From Mycobacterium seoulense (GTDB taxonomy: Bacteria > Actinomycetota > Actinomycetes > Mycobacteriales > Mycobacteriaceae), in assembly GCF_010731595.1 (NCBI RefSeq), contig NZ_AP022582.1:3410001-3474000 (forward strand): a DNA stretch of 64,000 nucleotides, written 5' to 3'. The notes under the pieces were generated by a model. It saw only the letters and a list, made by a program, of their open reading frames with translations, did not search any database and was not told the origin of the DNA. Shown piece after piece: positions 9,018 through 18,924 of the stretch (position 1 is the first letter of the stretch; each line of letters starts with the position of its first letter). The position numbers were made by a program, and so were the translations under genes.

Positions 9018-10540
9018 GCCGGGGCTCCCGGCGCCGGCACGGCAAACGTTTTGCGCTCCAGGAACTCCTCCAGCCCGGCCACACCCATCTCGCGCCCCAC
9101 CCCCGATTGCTTGAAGCCCCCGAACGGGCTGTCCGCACCGAAGTAGTTGCCGCCGTTGATCGAGAAGGAGCCGGCCCGGATCCGGCGCGCCACCGCGAGC
9201 GCCCGGTCCTGGTCACGGCTGAAGACGGCACCCGCGAGTCCGTAGATCGAGTTGTTGGCGATGCGCACCGCGTCGTCGTCATCGTCGAACGCGATCACGA
9301 CTAACACCGGCCCGAAGATCTCCTCCTGCGCGATCTCGCTGTCGGGATCGACGTTGGTGAGCAGCGTCGGCGCATAGAAGTAGCCCGGGTCCAGCCGCTT
9401 GCCACCGGTGACCAGGGTCGCGCCCGCGGCGACGGCCCGCTGGACCATGCCGTCGACCTTGTCGCGCTGGCGCTCGTTGATCAGCGGGCCCATATAGGTT
9501 TTCGGATCCGCCGGGTCGCCGTGGCGGACGTGGGCGAAGTTCTGCGCGATCAGTTCGACGATCTCGTCGTGGTGCGACCTCGGCACCAGCAGCCGCGATG
9601 TCAAAGCGCACCCCTGCCCCGCGTGGGTCACCATGCTGAACGCCGCGAACGTCGCCGCGCCGGCGAAGTCGGCGTCGTCGAGCATGATGGCCGCCGACTT
9701 GCCACCCAGCTCCAGGAAGACGCGCTTGACTGTCCCGCTCGCGGCGGCCATGATCTTGCGCCCGACGGCCGTTGATCCGGTGAAGGTGACGACGTCGACG
9801 TCGGGACTGGTGGTCAGCGCCTCGCCCGCCCCGGGACCCGAGGAGCTGAGCACGTTCACCACGCCGTCGGGCATGTCGGTGTGATTCGCGATCAGCTCAC
9901 CGAGCGCCAGCGTGACCAGCGGCGTGTCCGGCGCGCCCTTGAGGACCACCGTGCACCCGGCGGCCAGCGCGGGGGCCAGCTTCGCCAACGCCAGCTGGTT
10001 CGGGTAGTTGTAGGCGATGATCGCCGCGACCACCCCGGCGGCCTCCTTTTCGACCCAGCGGTGATGCAGCATCCCCCGCGATTCCTTCTCGCCGAGGTCC
10101 TCGGAGAACCGGTAGCTGCGAAGCAGGTCCGCGTAGAAGCGCACGATGCCGATCGGCTCGTCGAGCTGAGCGCCCTGGGTGAGCGCGCGCGTGGCGCCGA
10201 CTTCGGCGATGGTCAGCTCGCGCAATTCGTCGGCGTGGTCGACCAGCGCCCGATGCAATTGGTCGAGGCAGCGGATGCGCAACTCGACGTCGGTCGGCCA
10301 GTCGGTGGTGTCGAACGCATCGCGGGCCGCCGCGATCGCCGCTTCGGCCTCACCGACACCGGCATCCGGGGCATGCCCGATGACCGCGCCGTTGGCCGGA
10401 TTGATCGAGGGGAAAGTGTTGCCGGTGGTGACCAGCCGGCCACCGATCAGCAGTCGGCGGTCGACGTGTGACTCAGGCGCGGCATCCGCGATGGTCACTG
10501 CGGTCGCAGTGGCGGCCTCCGCCGTGTCCTGGGCAGGCAT
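9014..10540 (-). CDS. NAD(P)-dependent aldehyde dehydrogenase
   Basis: 508-residue aldehyde dehydrogenase superfamily enzyme oxidising an aldehyde to a carboxylate. The catalytic Cys311 lies in HAGQGCALTSR and the general base Glu277 in FLELGGKS, 34 residues apart as usual. Cofactor and structural motifs (FTGSTAVGRKI, EEIFGPVL, PFGGFKQSG) are intact. The ATG at 10540 follows AGGGAG with 7-bp spacing. An operator-like GATAATTTCATTCTC lies 30-44 bp upstream of the start. First gene of a two-gene operon with the CoA-transferase. Confidence 0.95.
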   Translation of the reverse strand: MPAQDTAEAATATAVTIADAAPESHVDRRLLIGGRLVTTGNTFPSINPANGAVIGHAPDAGVGEAEAAIAAARDAFDTTDWPTDVELRIRCLDQLHRALVDHADELRELTIAEVGATRALTQGAQLDEPIGIVRFYADLLRSYRFSEDLGEKESRGMLHHRWVEKEAAGVVAAIIAYNYPNQLALAKLAPALAAGCTVVLKGAPDTPLVTLALGELIANHTDMPDGVVNVLSSSGPGAGEALTTSPDVDVVTFTGSTAVGRKIMAAASGTVKRVFLELGGKSAAIMLDDADFAGAATFAAFSMVTHAGQGCALTSRLLVPRSHHDEIVELIAQNFAHVRHGDPADPKTYMGPLINERQRDKVDGMVQRAVAAGATLVTGGKRLDPGYFYAPTLLTNVDPDSEIAQEEIFGPVLVVIAFDDDDDAVRIANNSIYGLAGAVFSRDQDRALAVARRIRAGSFSINGGNYFGADSPFGGFKQSGVGREMGVAGLEEFLERKTFAVPAPGAPA

Positions 10541-10569
10541 TCCGAACTCCCTAACGTGGTGACGGTCAC

Positions 10570-10584
10570 GATAATTTCATTCTC
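10570..10584. promoter_or_regulatory. GAGAATNNNATTCTC-type operator (11 of 12)
   Basis: GATAATTTCATTCTC matches the consensus arms at 11 of 12 positions. It lies 30-44 bp upstream of the aldehyde dehydrogenase start, a position suited to a repressor covering the promoter. Confidence 0.6.
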
Positions 10585-10746
10585 TTCCCCGGCGAATCTT
10601 ACATTCGAGTCTCGATAATTCAAGAAACTCTCAGGAATGCGGGCGGGCCGCTGACCAGCGACGCAAACGCCGGCGGGGCGCCGCGCCGAGTAGTTTGACG
10701 CAGGCCGAACAGGGTTTCCAGAGCATCTTGCGACCCGCTCCGGCGT

Positions 10747-10761
10747 GAGAGTAAGGTTCTC
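10747..10761. promoter_or_regulatory. GAGAATNNNATTCTC-type operator (10 of 12)
   Basis: GAGAGTAAGGTTCTC has one mismatch in each arm. It lies about 60 bp upstream of the SDR at 10821, in the 280-bp divergent promoter region shared with the aldehyde dehydrogenase, which has its own copy at 10570. Confidence 0.5.
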
Positions 10762-10820
10762 ATAATTGTAAGCGTGATTCTTTGTGACTGAGACGGTCAC
10801 CCGTTGAGCAGAGGTCTGAC

Positions 10821-11522
10821 GTGAAGACTGCGGTGGTCACCGGTGGCGGATCGGGCATCGGTCTTGCCGTCGCACAACGTCTGCGCGCAGACGGTCTCGA
10901 CGTCGCCACGATCGACCTCCGGCCGTCGGACGACGACCACTCCTTCACCGCCGACGTCACCGATCGGCCGCAGGTGGATGCGGCCTTCGCGGCGATCCGC
11001 GCCGAGCTCGGGCCCGTCACGGTCCTCGTCAACGCGGCGGGCCTGGACGGATTCAAGCGCTTCAACAACATCACGTTCGAGGACTGGCAGCGGGTGATCG
11101 ACGTCAACCTCAACGGGGTCTTCCACACGATTCAGGCGGTGTTGCCCGACATGATCGAGGCGAAGTGGGGACGGATCGTCAACATCTCTTCGTCGAGCAC
11201 GCATTCCGGGGCGCCCTATATGAGCCACTACGTGGCGGCCAAGTCCGCGGTCAACGGGCTCACCAAATCGCTGGCACTCGAGTACGGCCCCGCCGGCATC
11301 ACGGTCAACGCCGTTCCGCCGGGCTTCATCGACACCCCCATGTTGCGCGCCGCGGCGAAGAACGGCTTCCTGGGCGACATCGACGAGACCATCGCGCGGA
11401 CCCCGGTGCGCCGGATGGGTAAGCCGGAAGACATCGCGGCGGCATGCGCCTTCCTGGTGTCCGACGAGGCCGGCTACATCACCGGTCAGCTATTGGGTGT
11501 CAACGGCGGTCGCAACACCTGA
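10821..11522 (+). CDS. Short-chain dehydrogenase/reductase
   Basis: 233-residue classical SDR, an NAD(P)-dependent alcohol/ketone oxidoreductase. The cofactor motif TGGGSGIG is at the N-terminus, then NAAG near residue 74, a Ser in NISSSST, and the YVAAK catalytic Tyr-Lys. The C-terminus YITGQLLGVNGG is typical. The start is GTG at 10821, giving VKTAVVTGG, with GAG-type complementarity upstream. It opens a plus-strand operon with a broken SDR, ferredoxin and P450. Substrate unknown; the neighbours suggest it oxidises a P450 product. Confidence 0.93.
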   Translation: MKTAVVTGGGSGIGLAVAQRLRADGLDVATIDLRPSDDDHSFTADVTDRPQVDAAFAAIRAELGPVTVLVNAAGLDGFKRFNNITFEDWQRVIDVNLNGVFHTIQAVLPDMIEAKWGRIVNISSSSTHSGAPYMSHYVAAKSAVNGLTKSLALEYGPAGITVNAVPPGFIDTPMLRAAAKNGFLGDIDETIARTPVRRMGKPEDIAAACAFLVSDEAGYITGQLLGVNGGRNT

Positions 11523-12085
<563 letters not shown>

Positions 12086-12128
12086 CGCCCCAACTCGAGC
12101 CCCACAACGAACCACGCAAGGAGACACC

Positions 12129-12329
12129 GTGAAGGTCTGGGTTGATCCAGAGCGCTGCCAGGGTCATACCCTGTGCGCGATGATCGCGCCGGAGTCGTTT
12201 CAGCTCAGCGACATTGACGGAAGTTCGTCCGCAGTCGACGAAGTGGTGCCCGCCGATCGGCAGGACCAGGTTCGTGAAGCCGCCCAATCCTGCCCGGAGC
12301 AGGCCATCATCATCACCGAAGACGCCTGA
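12129..12329 (+). CDS. [3Fe-4S]-type ferredoxin, P450 partner
   Basis: 66-residue ferredoxin starting MKVWVDPERC. The cluster ligands appear to be C10, C16 and C55 (CQGHTLC and SCPEQA), the three-Cys pattern of [3Fe-4S] ferredoxins. The central position of the CxxXxxC motif is His13, as I recall for mycobacterial FdxE-type proteins. The gene lies just upstream of a P450 and probably delivers electrons to it. Confidence 0.93.
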   Translation: MKVWVDPERCQGHTLCAMIAPESFQLSDIDGSSSAVDEVVPADRQDQVREAAQSCPEQAIIITEDA

Positions 12330-12373
12330 ACGGTGCCCGGGTTGACCGACGAAATATGCAGGGAGACAGAGCT

Positions 12374-13738
12374 TTGAGTGTCGACGACGTCGTCAGCGAC
12401 AGCGACCGCAAAAAGAACCAGTACCACTTCGATCGGCATTCCGCGGAGTACCGGTCGCAGTTCACGGCAATCACCAAGGAGATGCACGCCAAGTGCCCGA
12501 TGGCGTGGAGTGACACCTATGGCGGCCATTGGGTGGCGGCCGGCAGCCACGAGGTCTTCGAGCTGGCCCGCTGCCCCGCCGTGTCCAACGACCACGACCT
12601 CCACGGCGAACGCCGTGGCTACAAGGGCATTTCGATCCCCACCGCCAGCCGCGTCAGCGCGGTGCGCGGCGGCATCCTGGAGATGGATGACCCCGAGCAC
12701 CGCATCTACCGCACCGTGCTCAACCCTTACCTGTCGCCGGCCGCGGTCAAGCGCTGGGAGCCGTTCATCGACGACGTGACACGCGCCTGCCTCGACGAAA
12801 AGATCGAGGGGGGCGGCATCGACTTCGTCGACGACTTGGCCAACATCGTTCCGGCCGTCCTGACTTTGGCGATGATGGGCATCCCGCTGAAGAAGTGGAA
12901 CATGTACAGCGAGCCGGTCCATGCCGCGGTGTACACGCCCGAACACTCCCCCGACATCGAGCGCGTCACCGAAATGCACAAGCAGATGGGCCTCGACATG
13001 GTGAACAACATGCTCGAGATCCGCGAGAATCCGCGGCCGGGAATCGTGAATGCCCTGCTGCAGATGCGCATCGACGGGGAGCCGGCGCCGGACTTGGAAA
13101 TCCTGGGCAACCTCGGCCTGGTGATCGGCGGCGGGTTCGACACCACGACCGCCCTGACCGCCCATTCGTTGGAGTGGCTCTCCGAGCATCCCGAACAACG
13201 GGACCTGCTCAGCAGGGAACGCAAAACGCTGCTCGACGCCGCGACCGAGGAGTTCTTGCGTTACTTCACACCGGCCCCTGGCGACGGTCGGACGTTCTCC
13301 GACGACGTCGAGCTCGACGGCACCCGGTTCAAAGAGGGCGAGCGGCTGTGGATCTCGTGGGCGATGGCCAACCGCGACCCCGCGGTGTTCCACGACCCTG
13401 ACGAGATCGTCCTCGATCGTAAAGGCAACCGGCACTTCAGCTTCGGGCTCGGTGTGCACCGGTGCGCCGGGTCGAACGTGGCTCGCACCGTGTTCAAGTC
13501 CATGCTCACCGCGGTGCTCGACCGGATGCCGGACTATCGCTGCGACCCCGAGGGCACCATCCACTATGAGACCATCGGCGTCATCCAGGGCATGCGCAAG
13601 CTGCCGGCCACCTTCACCCCCGGCCGCAGGATCGGGGCAGGCCTGGACGAGACGCTGGAGAAGCTGCAGCGCATCGTTGACGAGCAGGAACTCGCCAGGC
13701 CGATCACCGAACGCAAGGAAGCCGCCGTCATCGACTGA
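12374..13738 (+). CDS. Cytochrome P450
   Basis: 454-residue soluble bacterial P450 monooxygenase. The I-helix motif is GGGFDTTTAL, the K-helix ExxR is EEFLR, and the heme loop is FSFGLGVHRCAG with the thiolate Cys364. The start was put at TTG 12374 because GGGAGA lies 7 bases upstream; the ATG at 12356 has no ribosome site. The protein has a charged 30-40-residue C-terminal extension past the usual end. Its ferredoxin is the upstream neighbour. Substrate unknown. Confidence 0.92.
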   Translation: MSVDDVVSDSDRKKNQYHFDRHSAEYRSQFTAITKEMHAKCPMAWSDTYGGHWVAAGSHEVFELARCPAVSNDHDLHGERRGYKGISIPTASRVSAVRGGILEMDDPEHRIYRTVLNPYLSPAAVKRWEPFIDDVTRACLDEKIEGGGIDFVDDLANIVPAVLTLAMMGIPLKKWNMYSEPVHAAVYTPEHSPDIERVTEMHKQMGLDMVNNMLEIRENPRPGIVNALLQMRIDGEPAPDLEILGNLGLVIGGGFDTTTALTAHSLEWLSEHPEQRDLLSRERKTLLDAATEEFLRYFTPAPGDGRTFSDDVELDGTRFKEGERLWISWAMANRDPAVFHDPDEIVLDRKGNRHFSFGLGVHRCAGSNVARTVFKSMLTAVLDRMPDYRCDPEGTIHYETIGVIQGMRKLPATFTPGRRIGAGLDETLEKLQRIVDEQELARPITERKEAAVID

Positions 13739-13863
13739 CATCCGGCGTCGCCAGGTGCGAGGAGGCTGTCGTTGACTGGGCCAATTTTTCCGAGTATGCC
13801 TGTTCAGCGCGGCCGCGCTCTATATTCAGGCCAGGCGCGTGCGCAGAGACGGGAGACTCATCG

Positions 13864-14295
13864 GTGAAGACTTTCGCAATAGGCCTTGCGCTTGCCACGG
13901 CCGCGCTGACTGCCACGCCGACCGCCCACGCGGACGTCCAGGTCGGCAACTACAGGGTGGACACCAACCGGGACCCGGGCCACAGCTGGATTTGGGCGAT
14001 CCGGCCGTGCAGATATGATCAAGGGCCGGAATGCCTGACCGTCCAAGCGATTGCGCAACCCAACGGGCAGGCGGCGCCCTGGAAGGCGGACGCTCACCTG
14101 ACCAACGGCCGCTACATCATGGCCGTTGACGTGCCCGACGGTGTGCGCTGCGTGGTCCAGTTCTTTCCCTCGCATGACGTTTACTCCTGGGATCCGGTCA
14201 CGCTGGCGGGTCAGGTGGACTCGACGTTCGACACGGGTTGCGGTGGCGGACCCGGGGGTACCGCCAGTTACCCGTTCTCGCTCGTGCGATGGTAG
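13864..14295 (+). CDS. Small secreted protein of unknown function
   Basis: 143-residue protein with a clear Sec signal peptide (MKTFAIGLALATAALTATPTAHA, cleavage likely after AHA). The mature part is Trp/Pro/Gly rich with Cys residues that may pair (RPCRY, PECLT, VRCVV, DTGCGG). The start is GTG at 13864 behind GGGAG. A TATATT (13821-13826) could be a -10 box. I do not recognise a domain; similar small exported proteins occur in mycobacteria. Confidence 0.75.
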   Translation: MKTFAIGLALATAALTATPTAHADVQVGNYRVDTNRDPGHSWIWAIRPCRYDQGPECLTVQAIAQPNGQAAPWKADAHLTNGRYIMAVDVPDGVRCVVQFFPSHDVYSWDPVTLAGQVDSTFDTGCGGGPGGTASYPFSLVRW

Positions 14296-14343
14296 CCGCG
14301 ACCGGGAGTCAGTCGATCATGAAAGTGACGGACAGTAAGCGCG

Positions 14344-15204
14344 ATGGCTGAGGCGAAGGAACCGCAAGATTCGGCCACCTCCAAAGCCGACGTGCAGGCG
14401 TTGCTCGAGGAGGCCGAGGCGGAAGCGGCCGAGGCCGAAGCCCTGGCGGCCGCGGCGCGTGCGCGCGCCCGTGCCGCCCGGCTCCGTCGTGAAGCGCAGG
14501 CCCAAACGGAGAAGGACGCCGAGGTCAAGACCGCCGAGGCGGCCCCGGATGCCGACGAGGACGCGACCGGCACCGCCGAAGCTGAAACCAAAGACGACGT
14601 CACCGACACCGTCGAGGCAACCGACGAGGAAGCGGAGACCGAGGAAGAAGTCCCCGAGGAGTCCACCGAGAACGCAGAGCCGGAATCCACGCCCGCCCGC
14701 TCCCGGCGACGCCTGCGGTTGCCGCCGTTGTCCGTGACATGGAAAGCGGCCGCCATCATCCTCATCTGTGCCTTCGCCGCGGCCAGCGGATACATGATCT
14801 GGGAACGCCACGAAACCACCGACCGCAACCAGCGCACCGCGAACTTCATCGCGGGCGCCAGACAGGGTGTCGTCAACATGTTTTCGATGGACTTCAACCG
14901 GGCCAAGGAGGACGTCCAGAGGGTGATCGACAGCTCGACCGGCCAGTTCAGGGACGACTTCCAGCAGCGCGCAAAAGATTTCACGACCGTTGTCGAGCAG
15001 TCCAAAGTGGTCACCCAGGGCACCGTGAACGCGGCGGCCGTCCAATCCATCGACGGGAATTCCGCGTTGGTACTCGTCGCGGCGTCATCGCGGATCAGCA
15101 ACGCCGCGGGCGCCAAAGACGAACCGCGCAATTGGCGGCTCAAGGTGACCGTCACAGACGACGGCGGGCAATACAAGATGTCCAAGCTGGAGTTCGTTCC
15201 ATGA
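14344..15204 (+). CDS. Mce-associated (Mas-type) membrane protein
   Basis: 286-residue protein. Residues 1-115 are a highly charged Ala/Glu-rich coiled-coil-like tail, followed by a basic patch ([11 protein letters not shown]), one membrane helix ([19 protein letters not shown]) and a periplasmic NTF2-like domain ending in KLEFVP. This is the layout of the Mce-associated proteins normally encoded after mceF. Here it is 7 kb away from the mce operon and on the other strand. Its stop overlaps the start of a second Mas protein. Confidence 0.85.
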   Translation: MAEAKEPQDSATSKADVQALLEEAEAEAAEAEALAAAARARARAARLRREAQAQTEKDAEVKTAEAAPDADEDATGTAEAETKDDVTDTVEATDEEAETEEEVPEESTENAEPESTPARSRRRLRLPPLSVTWKAAAIILICAFAAASGYMIWERHETTDRNQRTANFIAGARQGVVNMFSMDFNRAKEDVQRVIDSSTGQFRDDFQQRAKDFTTVVEQSKVVTQGTVNAAAVQSIDGNSALVLVAASSRISNAAGAKDEPRNWRLKVTVTDDGGQYKMSKLEFVP

Positions 15205-15773
15205 GCGAGGACGACCGCGGCATCGACGTCGCCGACGACTCTCCCGAACAGACCGAACGCACTGGACCCCGCCCGGCTCGCGCGGGGCGCAAGGTGAAAG
15301 TCGTTCCCGTCGCCCTGATTTTGCTCCTGCTGATCTCCGGTGGCGCGGCGACGTGGCTGTACTTCACGCAGTACCGGCCAGACAAGCAAACCGACGCCGG
15401 CGTCGCGAACTCGGTGATCACTGCGGCGTCCGACGGAACCGTCGCGTTGCTGTCCTACTCGCCGGATTCACTCGACAAAGACTTCGCAGCCGCAAAGTCG
15501 CACTTGTCGGGAGATTTCCTGTCGTACTACAACCAGTTCACCGAGCAGATCGTCGCACCCGCGGCCAAACAGAAGTCACTGAAAACCAGCGCTCGGGTGT
15601 TGGGGGCCGCGGTTTCGGAACTCCACCCGAATTCGGCCGTCGTGCTGGTGCTGGTCGACCAGAGCACCACGAGCAAGGACAACCCGGAACCCGCGATGGC
15701 TTCCAGCAGCGTGCTGGTGAGTTTGACCCGCGTCAACGGCGCTTGGCTGATCTCCAAATTCGACCCGGTATAG
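15201..15773 (+). CDS. Mce-associated (Mas-type) membrane protein
   Basis: 190-residue partner of the preceding Mas protein, starting at ATG 15201 inside its stop codon. A short acidic and then basic tail (about 35 residues) precedes a membrane helix ([21 protein letters not shown]) and a periplasmic domain ending in [10 protein letters not shown]. Mas pairs are thought to stabilise Mce complexes. The tandem arrangement matches pairs seen beside other mce operons. Confidence 0.87.
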   Translation: MSEDDRGIDVADDSPEQTERTGPRPARAGRKVKVVPVALILLLLISGGAATWLYFTQYRPDKQTDAGVANSVITAASDGTVALLSYSPDSLDKDFAAAKSHLSGDFLSYYNQFTEQIVAPAAKQKSLKTSARVLGAAVSELHPNSAVVLVLVDQSTTSKDNPEPAMASSSVLVSLTRVNGAWLISKFDPV

Positions 15774-15823
15774 CGACTCGGTTCACCCGCCGGGCGTGAA
15801 GCCGGCCGGCACTCGACAGGGAG

Positions 15824-16999
15824 CTAACCCCGCGGCAAGCCGAGCACGCGTTGGGCGATGATGTTGCGCTGGATCTCGGAGGTGCCCCCGGCGATCGTCC
15901 CCGAAAAGCTGCGGGCATAACGCTCGAACCAACTCGCGAAATAATGGTCGAGGTTCATGTGCGCATAGGGGCCGGTCAGGCCCGGCTGAATGAGCCCGTC
16001 GGCTCCCGCCGATGTCAGCGCGATCTCCATCGCACGCAGCTCGGCCTCGGACCCGAGCAGTTTGAGCACCGAGATCGCCGCCACGTCGTCTTCGCCGCGC
16101 GCCGCGCGGGCCAAGGCCACCGAGCCCAGCAGGCGCAGCGCCTGCTTGTCCATGATGGTGGTCGCGTACTGGTCGCGCTCGACCTCGGTGCCGGGATGGA
16201 AGTCGTCGATCATGTTGTCGAGTCGATCGGCGAAGCCCAGCCACATCATCGTGCGTTCGTGCCCCAGCGACCCGTTGGCGACCCGCCATCCCTGGTCGAG
16301 CTCGCCGACCAGATTCTCCGCCGGCACCCGGGCGTCGGTGAAGAACACCTCGTTGAAGTCCAGGTCGTCGGCGCCGCAGATCGACGGAAACGGCCGGCGC
16401 ACGACTCCCGGGGTGTCGGTGGGGATGATCAGCACGCTGATTCCCTTGTGCTTGGGCGCATCCGGATTGGTGCGCACAAAAGTCAGCAAGACGTCGGCGT
16501 CGTGGGCGCCCGACGTCCACACCTTCTGCCCGTTGACCACGAAGTGATCCCCGTCGAGCACGGCGCGGGTGCGTAACGACGCCAGGTCCGAACCCGCGCT
16601 GGGTTCACTCATTCCCAGCGATGCGGTGATCTCAGCCCGCAGGATCGGCACCGCCCAGCGCCACTTCTGTTCCTCGCTGCCGAACGACAACAGCGACGCC
16701 GCAACGATGTTCACGCCCTGCGGATTGAAGCTGTGGTAGATCCGGCGGCGGCTGAGCTCCTCTAGATAGACGAACTGCTGAATGACCGACGCGTTGCGGC
16801 CGCCGAATTCCGGTGGCTGGCTCGGCAGCAGCCAGCCGTTGTCGAACAGCAGCCGTTGCCAGTCGCGCGCCCACTGCGGCATGTGGGAGACCGACCGGGG
16901 GCGCTCCAGCGTTTCGCTTGCGTCAGGCAGGTTTTCGTCGAGGAATGCCGCGAACTCCGCGCGGAACGCCTCGACGTCGGAATCAAAAGTCAGCTGCAC
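15824..16999 (-). CDS. Acyl-CoA dehydrogenase (FadE family), large subunit type
   Basis: 391-residue FAD-dependent acyl-CoA dehydrogenase. FAD/substrate motifs GMSEPSAGSDLASLRTRAV and VNGQKVWTSGAHDAD are intact; the C-terminus is GGTSEIQRNIIAQRVLGLPRG. The catalytic Glu of the MCAD-type YEGT motif is Gly here (IAGGTS), as in many mycobacterial heteromeric FadEs that place the base elsewhere. The start is GTG at 16999 behind GGAGG. The preceding frameshifted FadE overlaps it, so the pair probably formed an alpha2-beta2 enzyme. A close paralogue of equal length lies at 46552-47727. Confidence 0.93.
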   Translation of the reverse strand: MQLTFDSDVEAFRAEFAAFLDENLPDASETLERPRSVSHMPQWARDWQRLLFDNGWLLPSQPPEFGGRNASVIQQFVYLEELSRRRIYHSFNPQGVNIVAASLLSFGSEEQKWRWAVPILRAEITASLGMSEPSAGSDLASLRTRAVLDGDHFVVNGQKVWTSGAHDADVLLTFVRTNPDAPKHKGISVLIIPTDTPGVVRRPFPSICGADDLDFNEVFFTDARVPAENLVGELDQGWRVANGSLGHERTMMWLGFADRLDNMIDDFHPGTEVERDQYATTIMDKQALRLLGSVALARAARGEDDVAAISVLKLLGSEAELRAMEIALTSAGADGLIQPGLTGPYAHMNLDHYFASWFERYARSFSGTIAGGTSEIQRNIIAQRVLGLPRG

Positions 17000-17980
17000 G
17001 GTATTCCTCCGCGATGCGCGCCCGGTGCTCGGCCGCGCCGCCGAGCATCAACTCACCGGCCTTGGCGCGCTTCAGCGCGAACTGCAGATCGTTCTCCCAC
17101 GTGAACCCCATTGCGCCATGGAGCTGTAACCCGTGCCGGAATACCAGCGACTGGCATTCCCCCGCCGAAGCCTTGGCCATCGCCGCGGCGAGCCGGCGAC
17201 GGGGATCGTCGGCGGCGATCGTCAGCGCAGCGAAATACGCCAGGGCCCGGGCCCGTTCGACCGCGACGTGCATGTCCGCGGCCTTGTGCTGGACGGCCTG
17301 GAACGAGCCGATCGGCACACCGAATTGCTGACGGCTGCGGACGTGTTCGAGCGCCAGATCAAGGATGCGCTGGCACGCGCCGACCATGGTGATCGCCATG
17401 CCCGTCAATGCCATGTGGTGCGCGCGCTCCCGGTCGACGGTGAGCCGGGCGCTGTCGGGCACCCGGACTTCGCAGAACGACAGGTCGGCCACGTGCAAGA
17501 CGGGATCGAAGACCGCCGTGCGCCGCGCCGACACCAGGTTCGCCGCGATGGCGAACACCCCGGCGTCGGTCACCACCGCCAGGCGATCGACGCGGTCGCC
17601 GTCGAGCACGTGCCGTGCGGTGCCGTCCAACACCCAGCCCTCGGCGTCCCGGTGTGCCGCCACCCGCCGTAAACGGCGGTACCCGATTCGTGCGGGTCGA
17701 ACTGGTCACCCACCAGCGGGGCGAACTGGCTCATCGTGGCAAGAAAGGGGGTGGGGTCGGTCGCGTGGCCCAGTTCTTCGAGCACGATGCCCAATTCGAC
17801 GGCGCTGGCGGGATCGTTCAGCTCGGTCCAGCCCTGGTCCACATACGACTTCCACAAGGGGCTGGGGTCGACGCCGTCTTCGGCCACGCTGCGCACCAAC
17901 GCCGGTGGGCACTGCTTGGCGACGGCGTCGCGTACGGTCTTCTGCCACAGCCGCTGATCGGCATCGAACTCCAACAGCAT
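16983..17980 (-). pseudogene. Acyl-CoA dehydrogenase (FadE), single-base frameshift
   Basis: The N-terminal part reads from ATG 17980 (GGAGG nine bases upstream) as MLLEFDADQRLWQKT onward to SGTAVYGG near 17660; the rest, VAAHRDAEGW to the stop at 16983, is in another frame. One missing base after GGCGG near 17658-17662 explains it. Both parts are well conserved FadE (RSRQQFGVPIGSFQAVQHKAADM), and the repaired protein would be about 332 residues. A sequencing error or a recent mutation are both possible. A perfect operator sits 33-47 bp before the start. Confidence 0.85.
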
Positions 17981-18012
17981 GAAGGGCCGCCTCCTGTCGT
18001 CACCGCCTTTGC

Positions 18013-18027
18013 GAGAATAACATTCTC
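18013..18027. promoter_or_regulatory. Perfect GAGAATNNNATTCTC operator
   Basis: GAGAATAACATTCTC, a perfect 6-3-6 palindrome, 33-47 bp upstream of the FadE start at 17980. One of four exact copies in the window. Confidence 0.75.
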
Positions 18028-18075
18028 CAACACGGAAGCGATAATCTCGAAAACCGGTTATGGGGTACCCAAGCG

Positions 18076-18726
18076 CTAGATCGTGGCCACCAGCTCGTCG
18101 GCCGGCTCGCCCCAGCGATCGAGGTTGACGAACTGGGCAAGCGGCCGTCGGCGCAGCGGCCCGTGCCTGCCCTTGGGCCACCCGACCACGACGTGCCCGG
18201 CGATCAGCCAGTCGTCCGGTACGCCGATCGCCTCCCGCAGCAGCCGCTCACCGCCATAAGACGCCCAGCTGGTGAGGCATGCCCCGAGCCCCTGGGCGCG
18301 CGCGGCCAGCAGAAAGTTCTGCATGGCGGGAAAGATCGACCCGCCGAGCAAGAGCTCGGACGCCGTCGGATAGTGCTGCTGGGCAAACAAGACGGAGGTG
18401 AACTCGCCGGCGCGGTCGTGCAATTCGTAGGTCGCGCGGTAGGTGCGGGCACGCCGACTGCTGTCTTCGGCGGCGGGGCGGGCCATGCCGTAGACGGGTT
18501 CGATCACTTGCAGCGCCTGGGCCGCCGCCTTGGCCACCACCGCGCGCTGCTCGGGCGACCGCAGCACGACAAAACGCCAGCCCTGTGCGTTGGCGCCGGA
18601 CGGCGCCCACCTGGCCGCGTCCAGGCACCGCGCCAGCGAAGCGTCGTCGACCGGCTGGTCGGTGAAGCGCCGGATCGTCCGCGCGGTCGACATCACTTCC
18701 CACACGTCGCTGCTCGCTCGGGTCAT
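18076..18726 (-). CDS. Nitroreductase-family FMN oxidoreductase
   Basis: 216-residue nitroreductase-fold protein. The N-terminal RTIRRFTDQPVDD and APSGANAQGWRFVVLR segments are FMN-binding motifs; the later AARAQGLGACLTSWASYG and PDDWLIAGHVVVGWPKG complete the fold. The ATG at 18726 has AAGGAG upstream. Such enzymes reduce nitro, quinone or enone groups, or act as deiodinase/dehydrogenase relatives; the substrate is not evident. It lies upstream of the frameshifted FadE on the same strand. Confidence 0.88.
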   Translation of the reverse strand: MTRASSDVWEVMSTARTIRRFTDQPVDDASLARCLDAARWAPSGANAQGWRFVVLRSPEQRAVVAKAAAQALQVIEPVYGMARPAAEDSSRRARTYRATYELHDRAGEFTSVLFAQQHYPTASELLLGGSIFPAMQNFLLAARAQGLGACLTSWASYGGERLLREAIGVPDDWLIAGHVVVGWPKGRHGPLRRRPLAQFVNLDRWGEPADELVATI

Positions 18727-18924
18727 GGCTGCTCCTTGGCAATTTTCGTTGCGGCACAGACTGATTCGGCGCCAGCGGAGTCGGATGGGCGTCCGGCGCG
18801 AGCCAGGGGAACGATCTTCAGAGCCCGCGTCGAGTGTCGACTGTAGACCGCGCGGATCGGTCGCGATGCGAGACTGCGCTCAGGACACCGCGGGGCCCGC
18901 GGCCCCGGAACGAAGGAGAAGGCC

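Noticed and set aside
13821..13826. TATATT as a -10 box for the secreted protein gene
   Set aside because: A matching -35 element is not clear, so it is only mentioned in the gene entry.
15774..15823. Possible terminator between convergent genes
   Set aside because: GC-rich but no clean stem-loop with a T-run.
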